Origin: Compostibacter hankyongensis
Lineage (GTDB): Bacteria; Bacteroidota; Bacteroidia; Chitinophagales; Chitinophagaceae
Direction of reading: 5' to 3'
Assembly: GCF_039541075.1 (NCBI RefSeq)
Contig: NZ_BAABFN010000022.1
Span: 310,001 to 374,000, forward strand
DNA: 64,000 nt
Position numbers and translations under genes: made by a program. The notes beneath the pieces were generated by a model. The model had not been told where the DNA came from, did not search any database, and saw only the letters and a program-made list of their open reading frames with translations. Within the stretch, counting starts at the first letter, position 1. Every line of letters begins with the position of its first letter. This document shows, in pieces, positions 33,550-42,397 of this stretch.

Positions 33550-34587
33550 ATGGAAACCAAACCCAACATACGACAGCTGAGCCGTGAGGAGCTGGGGAAA
33601 TACCTAACGGCAGCCGGCGAAAAGCCGTTCCGCGCCGGCCAGGTCTACGACTGGCTCTGGCTGCATCATGCCGGCAGCTTCGAGGAGATGAGCAACCTGT
33701 CCAAGACGCTGCGGGAACGGCTGTCGGCTGATTTCAGCCTGCCGGCCCTGCGGGTGGACGCCACCCAGCACAGCGCCGACGGCACCATCAAAAGCCGCTT
33801 CCGCCTGCCGGACGGCCACCTGGTAGAAGGAGTGCTTATTCCCACCGCTACCCGGCAGACGGCCTGCGTATCCTCACAGGTGGGCTGCAGCCTGAGCTGC
33901 AGGTTCTGCGCTACGGGCTTTATGGACCGGAAACGCAACCTCAGCTTTGACGAGATCGTCGACGAGGTGGCGCTGATCAACCGGCAGTCGCAGGAAACTT
34001 TTGGAAAAAAGCTGACCAATATCGTGTACATGGGCATGGGTGAGCCGCTGCTGAATTACCGGCAGGTCATGCGCTCCATCGAACGGATCACCTCCCCGGA
34101 GGGTATGGCCATGTCCCCCCGGCGGATCACCGTATCCACGGCAGGGGTGGCCAAGATGATCCGGCAGCTGGGCGACGACAAGGTGCGCTTCAACCTGGCC
34201 CTCTCCCTGCACGCCGCAAACGACAAAAAGCGCAGCGAGATCATGCCGGTCAACGACAACAACAACCTGAAGGCATTGACCGAGGCGTTGAATTATTTTT
34301 ACCGGGAAACCCGCAACGATATCACTTTTGAATATATCCTGTTCCGCAACTTCAACGATACGCTGAAGGATGCCGACGAGCTGATCCGGCTTTACCGCCA
34401 GGTGCCGGTAAAGGTGGTGAACCTGATCGAATATAATCCTGTGGATCATACGCCCTTTGCCAAACCGGACGAAGCCCAGGTGACAGCGTTTATGCAATAT
34501 CTCGAAAAGCACCGGGTAAACGCCCGGATACGACACAGCCGCGGTAAGGACATCGACGCGGCCTGCGGGCAGCTGGCCAACAAATAA
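33550..34587 (+). CDS. rlmN: dual-specificity RNA (adenine-C2)-methyltransferase RlmN
   Basis: 345 residues. The radical-SAM cysteines are CSLSCRFC (Cys113, Cys117, Cys120), with the preceding RQTACVSSQVGC and following ATGFMDRKRNLS typical of RlmN. NIVYMGMGEPLLNY, ITVSTAGV and the C-terminal NARIRHSRGKDIDAACGQL, which carries the methyl-accepting Cys, complete the set. It methylates A2503 of 23S rRNA and A37 of some tRNAs. It lies 55 bp downstream of the RluD-type gene. Confidence 0.97.
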   Translation: METKPNIRQLSREELGKYLTAAGEKPFRAGQVYDWLWLHHAGSFEEMSNLSKTLRERLSADFSLPALRVDATQHSADGTIKSRFRLPDGHLVEGVLIPTATRQTACVSSQVGCSLSCRFCATGFMDRKRNLSFDEIVDEVALINRQSQETFGKKLTNIVYMGMGEPLLNYRQVMRSIERITSPEGMAMSPRRITVSTAGVAKMIRQLGDDKVRFNLALSLHAANDKKRSEIMPVNDNNNLKALTEALNYFYRETRNDITFEYILFRNFNDTLKDADELIRLYRQVPVKVVNLIEYNPVDHTPFAKPDEAQVTAFMQYLEKHRVNARIRHSRGKDIDAACGQLANK

Positions 34588-34638
34588 ATTTAGTATAAGC
34601 GATCATTTACTGCTGAAAAAGCAGCAAAAAACATCCCT

Positions 34639-35994
34639 ATGAAAAAAAGAACTTCCTCCCGGCCGCCCGGCCGGCCTGCTTCCGGACATTTTTCTAAAAA
34701 AACAGACGAGCGGACAGGACAGTCTTCCCAACGGTTTTCAAAAAAATCGGATGGACGGGCCGGACAAAAAGATACTTTCGGGCCGGACAATCCCCAACCC
34801 CGCGAAGGCCGTCCACCCCGGAAAACCGGGGGCAAGGCCGTTGACCGGTCCAGCGGAGCGGCCACCGGCAAAGACACGTCCAGCCGGCGGAGCGGGACCG
34901 GCAAAACCCTGTCGCACCGGCGAAGCGAAACCAAAAACCCATCATCTCCCCGCAGGGAGGACGCTACTCAAAGGCCCCGTCCGGAGCGCCAAGGCGGGAC
35001 CACCGCTGACCGGCGGGGCGGAAGCAGAAACACATCGTCTCCCCGCGGAGCGGCTTTCCAGAGAACGCACCCGGGCCGGCAAAGCGGCAACGACACACCC
35101 GACCGCAAGAGCAGAACAGGTACCGGCGAAGCCGCCGCCGACCGCCGGAACGGGGACAGAAATACTCCGCCCCCTCGTGAGGAAGCCCCTTCCCAAAAAC
35201 CGCGTTCAAACCGCAGCGGCTATACGCCCAGGCAGAATCCGCTCAACAAATACATCGCCCATTGCGGCATCTGCTCCCGCCGTGCAGCGGTGGACCATAT
35301 AAAAGCCGGGATCGTATCGGTAAACGGACAGATCGTGACGGAGCCGGGTTACAAGGTAGCGCCGGGCGATGTGGTAAAGCTGAACGGCAAAAGGATAACA
35401 CCGCAGACAAGTCTGGTCTATATCCTGCTGAACAAGCCCAAGGACTATATCACCACCCTCCGCGATCCGCAGGGCCGGCGGACGGTGATGGAGCTGATCC
35501 GGGATGCCACCGGGGAACGCGTCTATCCCGTAGGTCGGCTGGACCGGAATACTTCCGGGCTGTTGCTGCTGACCAACGACGGGGAGCTGGCCCAGCAGAT
35601 GGCCCATCCGAGCAATAAGGTAAAGAAGGTCTATCATGCCGTGCTCGACAAGCCGTTGACCCAGGCCGACTTCGACCGGATATTAGGAGGGGTAAAGCTG
35701 CACGACGGGATGGCATCTGTGGACATGCTGGCGTATGTGGATGCAGCCGACAAAACGCAGATCGGCCTGGAGATACACAGCGGGCGTAACCGGATCGTAC
35801 GGCGGATATTCGAGCACCTGGGCTACCAGGTGGAGAAGCTGGACCGGGTGCTGTACGCAGGACTAACGAAAAAGAATATCCCAAGAGGAAAATGGCGTCT
35901 GCTCACCGAAAAAGAAGTGATCCTGCTGAAACATTTTACCCCCCGGGCCCCTAAAGGGGGAGGTAAAAAGGGGGAGGTGAAAGGCGAAGGGTGA
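34639..35994 (+). CDS. RsuA/RluB-family pseudouridine synthase with long disordered N-terminus
   Basis: 451 residues. The first ~200 are low-complexity and strongly basic (Arg, Lys, Ser, Gly, Pro; recurring RRSGTGK / DRRGGSRNTSSPR type units). Then come an S4 domain (about 200-255; NKYIAHCGICSRRAAVDHIKAGIVSVNGQIV) and the synthase domain with YILLNKPKDYITTLRDPQGR, catalytic Asp in VGRLDRNTSGLLLLTNDG, and HSGRNRIVRRIFEHLGY. Arg/Gly-rich extensions are known on Bacteroidota RluB-like enzymes and probably bind RNA. The final residues (GGGKKGEVKGEG) and the TGA stop are encoded by a heptad repeat array, so the C-terminal tail is probably repeat-derived. Confidence 0.92.
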   Translation: MKKRTSSRPPGRPASGHFSKKTDERTGQSSQRFSKKSDGRAGQKDTFGPDNPQPREGRPPRKTGGKAVDRSSGAATGKDTSSRRSGTGKTLSHRRSETKNPSSPRREDATQRPRPERQGGTTADRRGGSRNTSSPRGAAFQRTHPGRQSGNDTPDRKSRTGTGEAAADRRNGDRNTPPPREEAPSQKPRSNRSGYTPRQNPLNKYIAHCGICSRRAAVDHIKAGIVSVNGQIVTEPGYKVAPGDVVKLNGKRITPQTSLVYILLNKPKDYITTLRDPQGRRTVMELIRDATGERVYPVGRLDRNTSGLLLLTNDGELAQQMAHPSNKVKKVYHAVLDKPLTQADFDRILGGVKLHDGMASVDMLAYVDAADKTQIGLEIHSGRNRIVRRIFEHLGYQVEKLDRVLYAGLTKKNIPRGKWRLLTEKEVILLKHFTPRAPKGGGKKGEVKGEG

Positions 35995-36121
35995 AACAGG
36001 ATTTGATAATTTGATGATATGCTGATTTGGCGATGAAATAGTCATATAAGCGTTTAAAGTTTGAGGTTCAAAGTTCCATTCCAGACAGATAACTTTAGAC
36101 TTTAGACCTTAAACCATAAAA
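35976..36121. repeat. heptad-periodic element between the two pseudouridine synthase genes
   Basis: Three GGNNAAR heptads (35976-35996) carry the stop codon of the upstream gene. After 55 bp without clear rhythm come ten in-register heptads at 36052-36121 (gtttaaa, gtttgag, gttcaaa, gttccat, tccagac, agataac, tttagac, tttagac, cttaaac, cataaaa), containing the core CATTCCAGACAGA also found near 23.3 kb and 50.4 kb. Confidence 0.85.
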
Positions 36122-36135
36122 CCGGAAAGGCGAAG

Positions 36136-36185
36136 CATTGGCAACGGGATCGAATTATTTTTAAATGACGTTGCCGAACTTCGTT
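36136..36185 (+). repeat. conserved hairpin-forming segment, copy 1
   Basis: GGCAACGGGAT...TTTAAATGACGTTGCCGAACTTCGTTTCAT; GGCAACG and CGTTGCC pair. The same ~50-bp stretch recurs at about 50510-50560 with a few transitions (there GTTACC, which can still pair as G-U). The ATG of the following gene frame (36165) is inside it. Confidence 0.7.
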
Positions 36186-37013
36186 TCATTGAGACCGCTA
36201 AAAAATATTAAGCCCGAAATAAACGCGCAGCGTTCACGGAGACCGCTAAAAGACTTTGTGAACGACGTAAATAAGAAACAAGAAACCGCATCCGTGAAAC
36301 CACCCGAGATATTATACGAAAACGACGACTTCATTGCGGTCAACAAGCCGGCCGGACTGCTGACCCTTCCGGACCGCTTTGATGCCGGGCTGCCCAGCCT
36401 GGCCGGACTGCTGGAAAAACGGCTGGGAAAGATCTTTATCGTCCACCGGCTGGACAGGGACACCAGCGGGCTGATCCTGTTTGCCAAACATGAGCAATCG
36501 CATCAGTACTTCTCACAGCTTTTTGCCTCGCGGCAGGTAGAAAAATATTACTATGCGCTGGTGAACGGCCAGATGCCGGAAGAAAAAGGACGCATCGATG
36601 CGCCGCTGGGCGAACATCCTGTCCGGAAGGGAAAAATGACGGTGCAGAAAAAAGGGAAGTCCGCAGTGACGTTATATGAAGTATCGGAACGGTTCGCCCT
36701 CTACAACTGGTTAACCGTGCAGATTCTCACCGGACGAACTCATCAAATCCGTGTCCATATGCAATCCTGCGGGCATCCCGTAGTGATGGATGAGCTGTAT
36801 GGCACCGCCCATCCCGTTTTTCTTTCCGCTATAAAACGACGCTACCATTCCGGCAAAAACCAGGAAGAAGAAAGACCCCTGCTGAGCCGGCTGGCGCTGC
36901 ATGCTTACCGTCTGCATTTCCCCTTGCCTTCCGGGGAACATTTCAGCCTGGAAGCTCCGCTTCCCCGCGATCTCCAGGCTACCCTGACGCAGCTGCGAAA
37001 GCACGGCAGCTGA
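36165..37013 (+). CDS. RluA-family pseudouridine synthase
   Basis: 282 residues as written from ATG 36165. The conserved enzyme begins only at EILYENDDFIAVNKPAGLL, and the first ~43 residues are encoded by a dispersed repeat; GTG 36294 (VKPPEIL, giving 239 residues) is a plausible true start. The synthase motifs are complete: VNKPAGLLTLPDRF, catalytic Asp in IVHRLDRDTSGLILFAKHE, LTGRTHQIRVHMQSCGHPV, and LALHAYRLHFPLPSGE. There is no S4 domain, as in RluA/TruC-type enzymes; the target RNA site is not assigned. Confidence 0.9.
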   Translation: MTLPNFVSLRPLKNIKPEINAQRSRRPLKDFVNDVNKKQETASVKPPEILYENDDFIAVNKPAGLLTLPDRFDAGLPSLAGLLEKRLGKIFIVHRLDRDTSGLILFAKHEQSHQYFSQLFASRQVEKYYYALVNGQMPEEKGRIDAPLGEHPVRKGKMTVQKKGKSAVTLYEVSERFALYNWLTVQILTGRTHQIRVHMQSCGHPVVMDELYGTAHPVFLSAIKRRYHSGKNQEEERPLLSRLALHAYRLHFPLPSGEHFSLEAPLPRDLQATLTQLRKHGS

Positions 37014-37078
37014 ACGGCATCCTATTGCAGCATAGCTATCGCCTGCTTTTCCGGCGGGTATGGACGACGCCCGTCTTA

Positions 37079-37714
37079 TCAGCGGTTGGGTTGCGGTGTG
37101 GTCCGCAGGTAGGGTTTCACGATCTTATGTCCCTTGGGGAAACGCGCGGGGATATCTTCCGTTTTCACAGCGCCCGTAACAATGACATCCTCCCCTTCTT
37201 TCCAGTCAGCAGGCGTGGCCACCTGGTAGTCGGCCGTCAGCTGCAGCGAATCCAGCACACGCAGGATCTCCAGGAAATTCCGCCCGGTCGAAGCCGGATA
37301 GGTGAGGGTCAGCTTTATCTTCTTGTCCGGTCCGATAATGAATACCGAACGCACCGTATGCGTAGCGGAAGCGTTGGGATGGATCATATCATACAGCTCG
37401 GCGACCTTTTTCTCCGGATCGGCAATGATGGGATACTGCACATCGCAGTGCTGGGTTTCATTTATATCGTTGATCCAGCTTTTGTGCGAATCCAGCGGGT
37501 CCACGCTCACGGCCAGTACCTTGGCATTGCGTTTGGCAAACTCATCCTGCAGCTGCGCCGTACGGCCCAGCTCGGTCGTGCATACCGGCGTAAAGTCCGC
37601 AGGATGGGAAAAGAGCACGCCCCAGCCGTCGCCGAGGTACTCATACAGGTCAATTTCTCCCAGGGTGGTCTGCGCTTTGAAGTTGGGCGCGGTATCTCCT
37701 AGTCTTAAGCTCAT
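37079..37714 (-). CDS. peroxiredoxin, 1-Cys (Prx6) type
   Basis: 211 residues. The peroxidatic Cys45 lies in HPADFTPVCTTELG. The long C-terminal domain (DSLQLTADYQVATPADWKEGEDVIVTGAV...FPKGHKIVKPYLR) is characteristic of Prx6/1-Cys peroxiredoxins, and no resolving Cys follows at the 2-Cys position. It reduces H2O2 and organic or lipid hydroperoxides in the cytoplasm. A TAAATTTG box at 37774-37781 may be its -7 element; no clear -33. Confidence 0.95.
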   Translation of the reverse strand: MSLRLGDTAPNFKAQTTLGEIDLYEYLGDGWGVLFSHPADFTPVCTTELGRTAQLQDEFAKRNAKVLAVSVDPLDSHKSWINDINETQHCDVQYPIIADPEKKVAELYDMIHPNASATHTVRSVFIIGPDKKIKLTLTYPASTGRNFLEILRVLDSLQLTADYQVATPADWKEGEDVIVTGAVKTEDIPARFPKGHKIVKPYLRTTPQPNR

Positions 37715-37916
37715 AGAAAAATGATTTATACAGATGAGGAAAATATGCTCCTACGAAATTACATAATTCCCATCAAATTTATAGGATTCTCCATATTAAT
37801 ATTAGTTAGAGGCCATTAGTTTTTGACCGCGAGCGGAGGCTTGTGGCGGAGCGGTCGATGACCGGCACCAGAAGAGCAGTTGAATAAGGATGCTGTGGCT
37901 GGCCGGGATCCGCCGG

Positions 37917-38180
37917 TCAGACCGCTGCGCCCGCCTGCTTCCAGGCATAGTAGGCCAGCCTGAACTTCATGTCCTCTTCCAGCCCCGCCAGCCGCAGGGC
38001 TTCGGCTTCCTCAAAGTCGAGCTCCAGATAGCCCAGGTAAAGACGGTAAGGCTCGGACAGCACTTCCAGGCAATCCGCAAAGGCGGGTTTTTCGGTTCTT
38101 CCGCCCGGGATGGCTTTCATCCTGCGGGAGCGGCTGATGGTGGTCTTACGGGCGAGTGACGTACGCTGCTGCTGATTCAT
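37917..38180 (-). CDS. small hypothetical protein
   Basis: 87 residues with a basic N-terminal third (QQRTSLARKTTISRSRRMK) and an acidic, helical remainder (LEVLSEPYRLYLGYLELDFEEAEALRLAGLEEDMKFRLAYYAWKQ). I do not recognise it. Codon use looks like that of neighbouring genes and the ATG is good, so I think it is real. No partner gene is in its direction; it is divergent from the WYL regulator. Confidence 0.5.
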   Translation of the reverse strand: MNQQQRTSLARKTTISRSRRMKAIPGGRTEKPAFADCLEVLSEPYRLYLGYLELDFEEAEALRLAGLEEDMKFRLAYYAWKQAGAAV

Positions 38181-38271
38181 GGCTTTTTCTTTTGATGCTT
38201 TTGATAACCCAAAACTATCCTCTCACAGCGCAATCGACTTGCGCAGCAAAAGAAATTCCCGTACCTTTAGC

Positions 38272-38307
38272 TTTAGCCTTTCACCCTTAACCTTTCACCC
38301 TTTCACC
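38272..38307 (+). repeat. heptad array before the WYL regulator gene
   Basis: tttagcc, tttcacc, cttaacc, tttcacc, one extra c, tttcacc: CCTTT-type heptads ending eight bases before ATG 38316. Upstream at about 38229-38245 is a GCGCAA...TTGCGC hairpin. Confidence 0.8.
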
Positions 38308-38315
38308 TCTAAAGC

Positions 38316-39332
38316 ATGCCTGTCAACAAAGACGCCTTTGCCCGTTACCGCTGGATCGATGAACGCCTGCGCAACAAGCAGCTGCCCAAGCCGACGCTGG
38401 AAGACCTGATCGAATATGTCTCCGGCAAGATGAACGGCAGGATACCCAAGCGCACCCTCCAGTATGACCTGCACAGCATGCGCTACAGCGAGGAGCTCAA
38501 TTACAAGGCGCCCATCGCCTATCACGCCGCCGGTAAGTACTACTACTATACCGACGAGAACTATTCCATCAGCAACATGCCGGTAGACGAATACGATCTG
38601 CAGGGGTTGGAGATCGCCATCGGCATCCTGGAACAGTTCAGCAACCTGCCCATGATACGGCAGTTTGAAGATGCCATCTTCAGGCTGGCCTCGGCCCTGA
38701 AGATCGGCCGGGCGTCAACGGATGGGAATGGCGGTCTGATCCGGCTGGATACCCCTCAGTACCAGGGGTTGGAATGGGTGCAAACCATCGCCGGCGCCAT
38801 GAAGCAAAAAGCCTTGCTGCGGATCGCCTACCAATCCTTTGAAAGCGATGCCCCGAAGGATTACTGGGTGGAGCCCTATCACCTGCGGGAGTACCGCAAC
38901 CGTTTTTACCTGATCGGGAAAAGCCGGGGCGACAAAGGCAAAAGCTACCGGGGCGACCTGCGGACCTTCGGACTGGACCGTATCCGCGACATCTGGGAAA
39001 CGGATATGCATTTCGAAGAAAAGGATTTCGACGAGCACAGCTATTTCAAACATGCCGTCGGCATCACCGTGCTGGACGAGCAACCCCAGAAGATAGCGCT
39101 TTCCTTTACCCCGCAACAGGGAAAGTATATCAAATCAGAGCCCATCCATCCTTCGCAGAAGATCATAAAAGACGACGAAAAGGAATGCAGGGTAGCGCTG
39201 GAGCTGATCATCAACCACGAGCTGTTTATGATCCTGCTCAGCTATGGCGCCACCGTGGAGGTGCTGAAGCCGGCCTCCCTGCGCGAGCGGATAAAAGCCG
39301 AGGCCGCCGCCATGCAAAAGCGATACGGCTGA
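38316..39332 (+). CDS. WYL domain-containing transcriptional regulator
   Basis: 338 residues. An N-terminal winged-helix-like part (about 5-75; YRWIDERLRNKQLPKPTLEDLIEYV...PKRTLQYDLHSMR), then a WYL domain (about 145-230; LLRIAYQSFES...VEPYHLREYRNRFYLIGKSR...TFGLDRI), and the C-terminal WCX extension to the end. The variant PYHL/FYLIG replaces the classical P-W-Y-L. WYL regulators often sense nucleic-acid or nucleotide ligands and control DNA-damage or defence genes; no such genes are adjacent here. Confidence 0.9.
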   Translation: MPVNKDAFARYRWIDERLRNKQLPKPTLEDLIEYVSGKMNGRIPKRTLQYDLHSMRYSEELNYKAPIAYHAAGKYYYYTDENYSISNMPVDEYDLQGLEIAIGILEQFSNLPMIRQFEDAIFRLASALKIGRASTDGNGGLIRLDTPQYQGLEWVQTIAGAMKQKALLRIAYQSFESDAPKDYWVEPYHLREYRNRFYLIGKSRGDKGKSYRGDLRTFGLDRIRDIWETDMHFEEKDFDEHSYFKHAVGITVLDEQPQKIALSFTPQQGKYIKSEPIHPSQKIIKDDEKECRVALELIINHELFMILLSYGATVEVLKPASLRERIKAEAAAMQKRYG

Positions 39333-39337
39333 GAAGA

Positions 39338-40462
39338 TCACTTCAGTAAAATACGCCGGCCTTCTTTGGCGGAGCGCTTGGCCGCTTCCAGTATCTTTAC
39401 GACGATCAGGTTGTTTTCGAGCGAGGACAAATCGTTACCGGGACGGATCTCGCCCCTCAGCACAGCCGCCACGTAAGGAATATAGTCCTGGTACGGCGGC
39501 GCGGGCGCCTCCAGCTTTTGAATGCTGTATGCATCGCCGCCGCCCTTGCGGACACGCAGGGTATTACGGTCCACCGCCTGCAGATAACCGTTCTTCCCAA
39601 ACACTTCCCAGTCCTTGATGTTGAACGGCCAGTTCCAGGAAGCTTCAATGATACCGGTAGCTTTGGGATATTCCAGGATAATGACGGCGTCGTCATCCAC
39701 CTTGGGATAGATATCGGGCTTGATCCGTTTGGTTACGGCAGTGACCGCCAGGGGAGCCTGCCCGTCCATGAGCCAGGTCATGAGGTTGGCCCCGTAGCAG
39801 CCGAAGTCAAACAGGGCGCCGGCGCCATTCGTTTCCGGGTCGGTCAGCCAGTGGAAGAACTCCTGGCTGACCCCTATCTCCCTGGGTCCCTGATGGCCGT
39901 CGTGCGCCACCATCCTGCGGACCTCGCCGATGGCATTTTCTTTCGTCATCTTATAGATCAGCTGGTTGCTCGCATACCAGCTTGTTTCATAATCGGTCAG
40001 CACTTTGATATGATACTGCGCAGCCAGGGAGGCGATCAGCGCTGCGTCTTTTACGGTAGTGGCCAGCGGCTTTTCCACCATTACGCTGATGTGCAGCGGC
40101 GCACATGTCTTTACGACCGACACATGTTCGGAAATGGGATTGAAGGCCATGACCACATCCGGCTTTTTGTGCCGCAGCAGGGCAGGCAGATCAGGGTAGA
40201 ACAGTGAATCCGGCAGATGATACCGGCTTTGGATACGGCTGATCAGCGCGGTATCCCGTTCTGCGATCCCGACGATGTTCACCTCGCCCTGCCGGTAATG
40301 ATTCAGGACAAGGTAAACATGATCATGACTCATTCCCGCAAGGGCGACATTCAGCAGCTTCGGCGTCTGTCCGGAAGCCGCTGCTCCGCAGTATAAAAAC
40401 AGCAGCACCAGCATGCTGAAAAAAGGACGGGTTCTGAAAGGAGCAGTATGGTTGTACAGCAT
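39338..40462 (-). CDS. exported Gfo/Idh/MocA-family oxidoreductase
   Basis: About 374 residues from ATG 40462. An N-terminal signal peptide (FFSMLVLLFLYCGAAASGQ) precedes a Rossmann domain (LLNVALAGMSHDHVYLVLNHY) whose usual G-x-G-x-x-G is altered to AGMSHDH. MVEKPLATTVKDAALIASL with the family's EKP motif is intact, as is the C-terminal alpha/beta domain (LFDFGCYGANLMTWL). Exported Gfo/Idh proteins of Bacteroidota act on glycosides in the periplasm. NAD(P) must be bound tightly for this to work outside the cytoplasm. It is convergent with the WYL gene (5 bp). Confidence 0.88.
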   Translation of the reverse strand: MLYNHTAPFRTRPFFSMLVLLFLYCGAAASGQTPKLLNVALAGMSHDHVYLVLNHYRQGEVNIVGIAERDTALISRIQSRYHLPDSLFYPDLPALLRHKKPDVVMAFNPISEHVSVVKTCAPLHISVMVEKPLATTVKDAALIASLAAQYHIKVLTDYETSWYASNQLIYKMTKENAIGEVRRMVAHDGHQGPREIGVSQEFFHWLTDPETNGAGALFDFGCYGANLMTWLMDGQAPLAVTAVTKRIKPDIYPKVDDDAVIILEYPKATGIIEASWNWPFNIKDWEVFGKNGYLQAVDRNTLRVRKGGGDAYSIQKLEAPAPPYQDYIPYVAAVLRGEIRPGNDLSSLENNLIVVKILEAAKRSAKEGRRILLK

Positions 40463-40628
40463 GAGTTGATTCTTTTTGCCGCAGCCGGACAAAACAGGAC
40501 GCCAGCCTGCCGGGCCATAGTACGTAAAGCTAATTATAATCCGGTTATGGCAACCGTAAATATGATATGCGGCAGCGCGTGCCGGCGATAGAAGAATCTG
40601 TTTAAGGCATTATCGCTAAATTTAGGCC

Positions 40629-42293
40629 ATGAATACGTTCACCCTAACAGGACAACTGGTCGATCTGGTACAGGAAAAGATATATCCCGCGGAAGTTGCC
40701 GTGGAGCAGGGACGCATACGGGCGGTGACGCCGCTGCCTTCCAAGGACACGGCCGACCTGCCCTATCTTATGCCCGGCTTTGTGGACGCCCATGTACATA
40801 TCGAAAGCTCTATGCTGGTGCCTTCGGAATTCGCCAGGCTGGCCGTGGTACACGGCACGGTAGCCACCGTTTCCGATCCGCACGAGATTGCCAATGTGAT
40901 GGGAATGGATGGCGTCGATTTTATGCTGCAAAATGCGGCAAAGACGCCCTTTCGTTTCTGCTTCGGCGCACCTTCCTGTGTGCCGGCCACCCCGTTTGAG
41001 ACCGCAGGGGCGGAGCTAACGCCCGCAGCGGTAGAACAGCTGCTGCAGCGCAGCGAGATCGGGTATCTTTCGGAGATGATGAACTTTCCCGGCGTACTGG
41101 CCGGCGATGAAGCCGTATTGGCCAAGATCGCCGCGGCCCGTAAGCACGGCAAGCCCGTGGACGGTCACGCCCCGGGGCTGCGCGGTACAGCGGCGGAGCA
41201 ATATGCCCGGGGCGGCCTGCCGGATGGACAGCTCGCCATCACTACCGATCATGAATGCTTTACCCGGGAAGAGGCGCTGGACAAGCTCCGCTGCGGTATG
41301 AAGATACTGATCCGGGAAGGCAGCGCGGCACGCAACTTCGAAGCGCTGGCGGACCTGCTGTACGACTACCCGAATCAGATGATGTTCTGCAGCGACGATA
41401 AACACCCGGACAGCCTGGTAGCGGGTCATATCAACACGCTCGTAAAGCGGGCCTGCGCAAAGGGGATACCGCTGATGCATGTGCTGAAAGCGGCCTGTCT
41501 GAATCCGGTGCTGCATTACAAGCTCAATTCCGGCTTGCTGCAACGGGGAGATGCAGCCGATTTTATCGTGGTCAGCGATCTCCGCGAATTCTGCGTCCTG
41601 CAAACCTATATAGCGGGTATCCGGGTGGCGGAAAACGGAAAAACCCTGATCGCACCGGTACCGGTGACGGCGGTGAACAATTTTCATTGCGCCCCTGTAA
41701 AGCCGCCGGATTTTGTCATTACGGCTCCTCCCGGGGAAAACATCACCGTCATCGAGGCCCTGGACGGGCAGCTGATCACCAACCGGCTGACCCTGCCGGG
41801 AAAACGGGAAGGGGGATTGCTGGTCAGCGACCCGGACCGCGACCTGCTGAAAATAACGGTGGTGAACCGTTACCGGGAAGCGCCGCCCTCCGTCGCCTTT
41901 ATCCGGAATTTCGGTTTGAAGCGCGGCGCGCTGGCTTCTTCCGTGGCGCATGACAGTCATAACATCATCGCCGTCGGCGTCAGCGATGAGGATATATGCG
42001 CTGCCGTTAACCTGATCGTCCGTCACCGCGGCGGGGTATGCGTAACAGACGGGGAACGGCAGGAAATACTGCCGCTGCCGGTAGCCGGCCTGATGAGCAC
42101 GGAAGATGGTTACGAAGTAGCGGAAAAATATGCAGCGCTGGACCGGCTGGCCAAAGCGCTGGGCAGCGGTCTGCAGGCGCCGTTTATGACACTCTCCTTT
42201 ATGGCTCTGCTGGTAATCCCGCACCTCAAGCTCAGCGACAAAGGATTATTCGACGGGGACCGGTTCGCCTTTACTGCGGTTGCCCCGGCCTGA
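40629..42293 (+). CDS. ade: adenine deaminase
   Basis: 554 residues. Amidohydrolase metal motif PGFVDAHVHIESSMLVPSEFARLAVVHGTVATVSDPHEIANVMG, the GHAPGL His, the DDKHPD Asp pair region, and the C-terminal adenine-deaminase domain with the FGLKRGALASSVAHDSHNIIAVGVSDEDI signature. It converts adenine to hypoxanthine in purine salvage. It is unrelated to the truncated toxin locus that follows; only 24 bp separate its stop from the duplicated anmK fragment. Confidence 0.97.
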   Translation: MNTFTLTGQLVDLVQEKIYPAEVAVEQGRIRAVTPLPSKDTADLPYLMPGFVDAHVHIESSMLVPSEFARLAVVHGTVATVSDPHEIANVMGMDGVDFMLQNAAKTPFRFCFGAPSCVPATPFETAGAELTPAAVEQLLQRSEIGYLSEMMNFPGVLAGDEAVLAKIAAARKHGKPVDGHAPGLRGTAAEQYARGGLPDGQLAITTDHECFTREEALDKLRCGMKILIREGSAARNFEALADLLYDYPNQMMFCSDDKHPDSLVAGHINTLVKRACAKGIPLMHVLKAACLNPVLHYKLNSGLLQRGDAADFIVVSDLREFCVLQTYIAGIRVAENGKTLIAPVPVTAVNNFHCAPVKPPDFVITAPPGENITVIEALDGQLITNRLTLPGKREGGLLVSDPDRDLLKITVVNRYREAPPSVAFIRNFGLKRGALASSVAHDSHNIIAVGVSDEDICAAVNLIVRHRGGVCVTDGERQEILPLPVAGLMSTEDGYEVAEKYAALDRLAKALGSGLQAPFMTLSFMALLVIPHLKLSDKGLFDGDRFAFTAVAPA

Positions 42294-42317
42294 GCGCCGG
42301 AGATCGTTATACGATCC

Positions 42318-42370
42318 CCTCATCCCTCCTGTCCCATCCAGAGCGCACCGCCGATGCTGCCGCGGGAGGC
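42318..42370. repeat. 53-bp direct repeat, left copy (fragment of anmK 3' end)
   Basis: Identical over 53 bp to 42811-42863, which contains the last codons and stop of anmK. It begins cctcatccctcct and ends gcgggaggc. Outside these limits the two flanks diverge at once, so this is a duplicated piece flanking a 440-bp insert. Confidence 0.93.
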
Positions 42371-42397
42371 TTCTTCCTAACACCCCTATTCAAGAGG

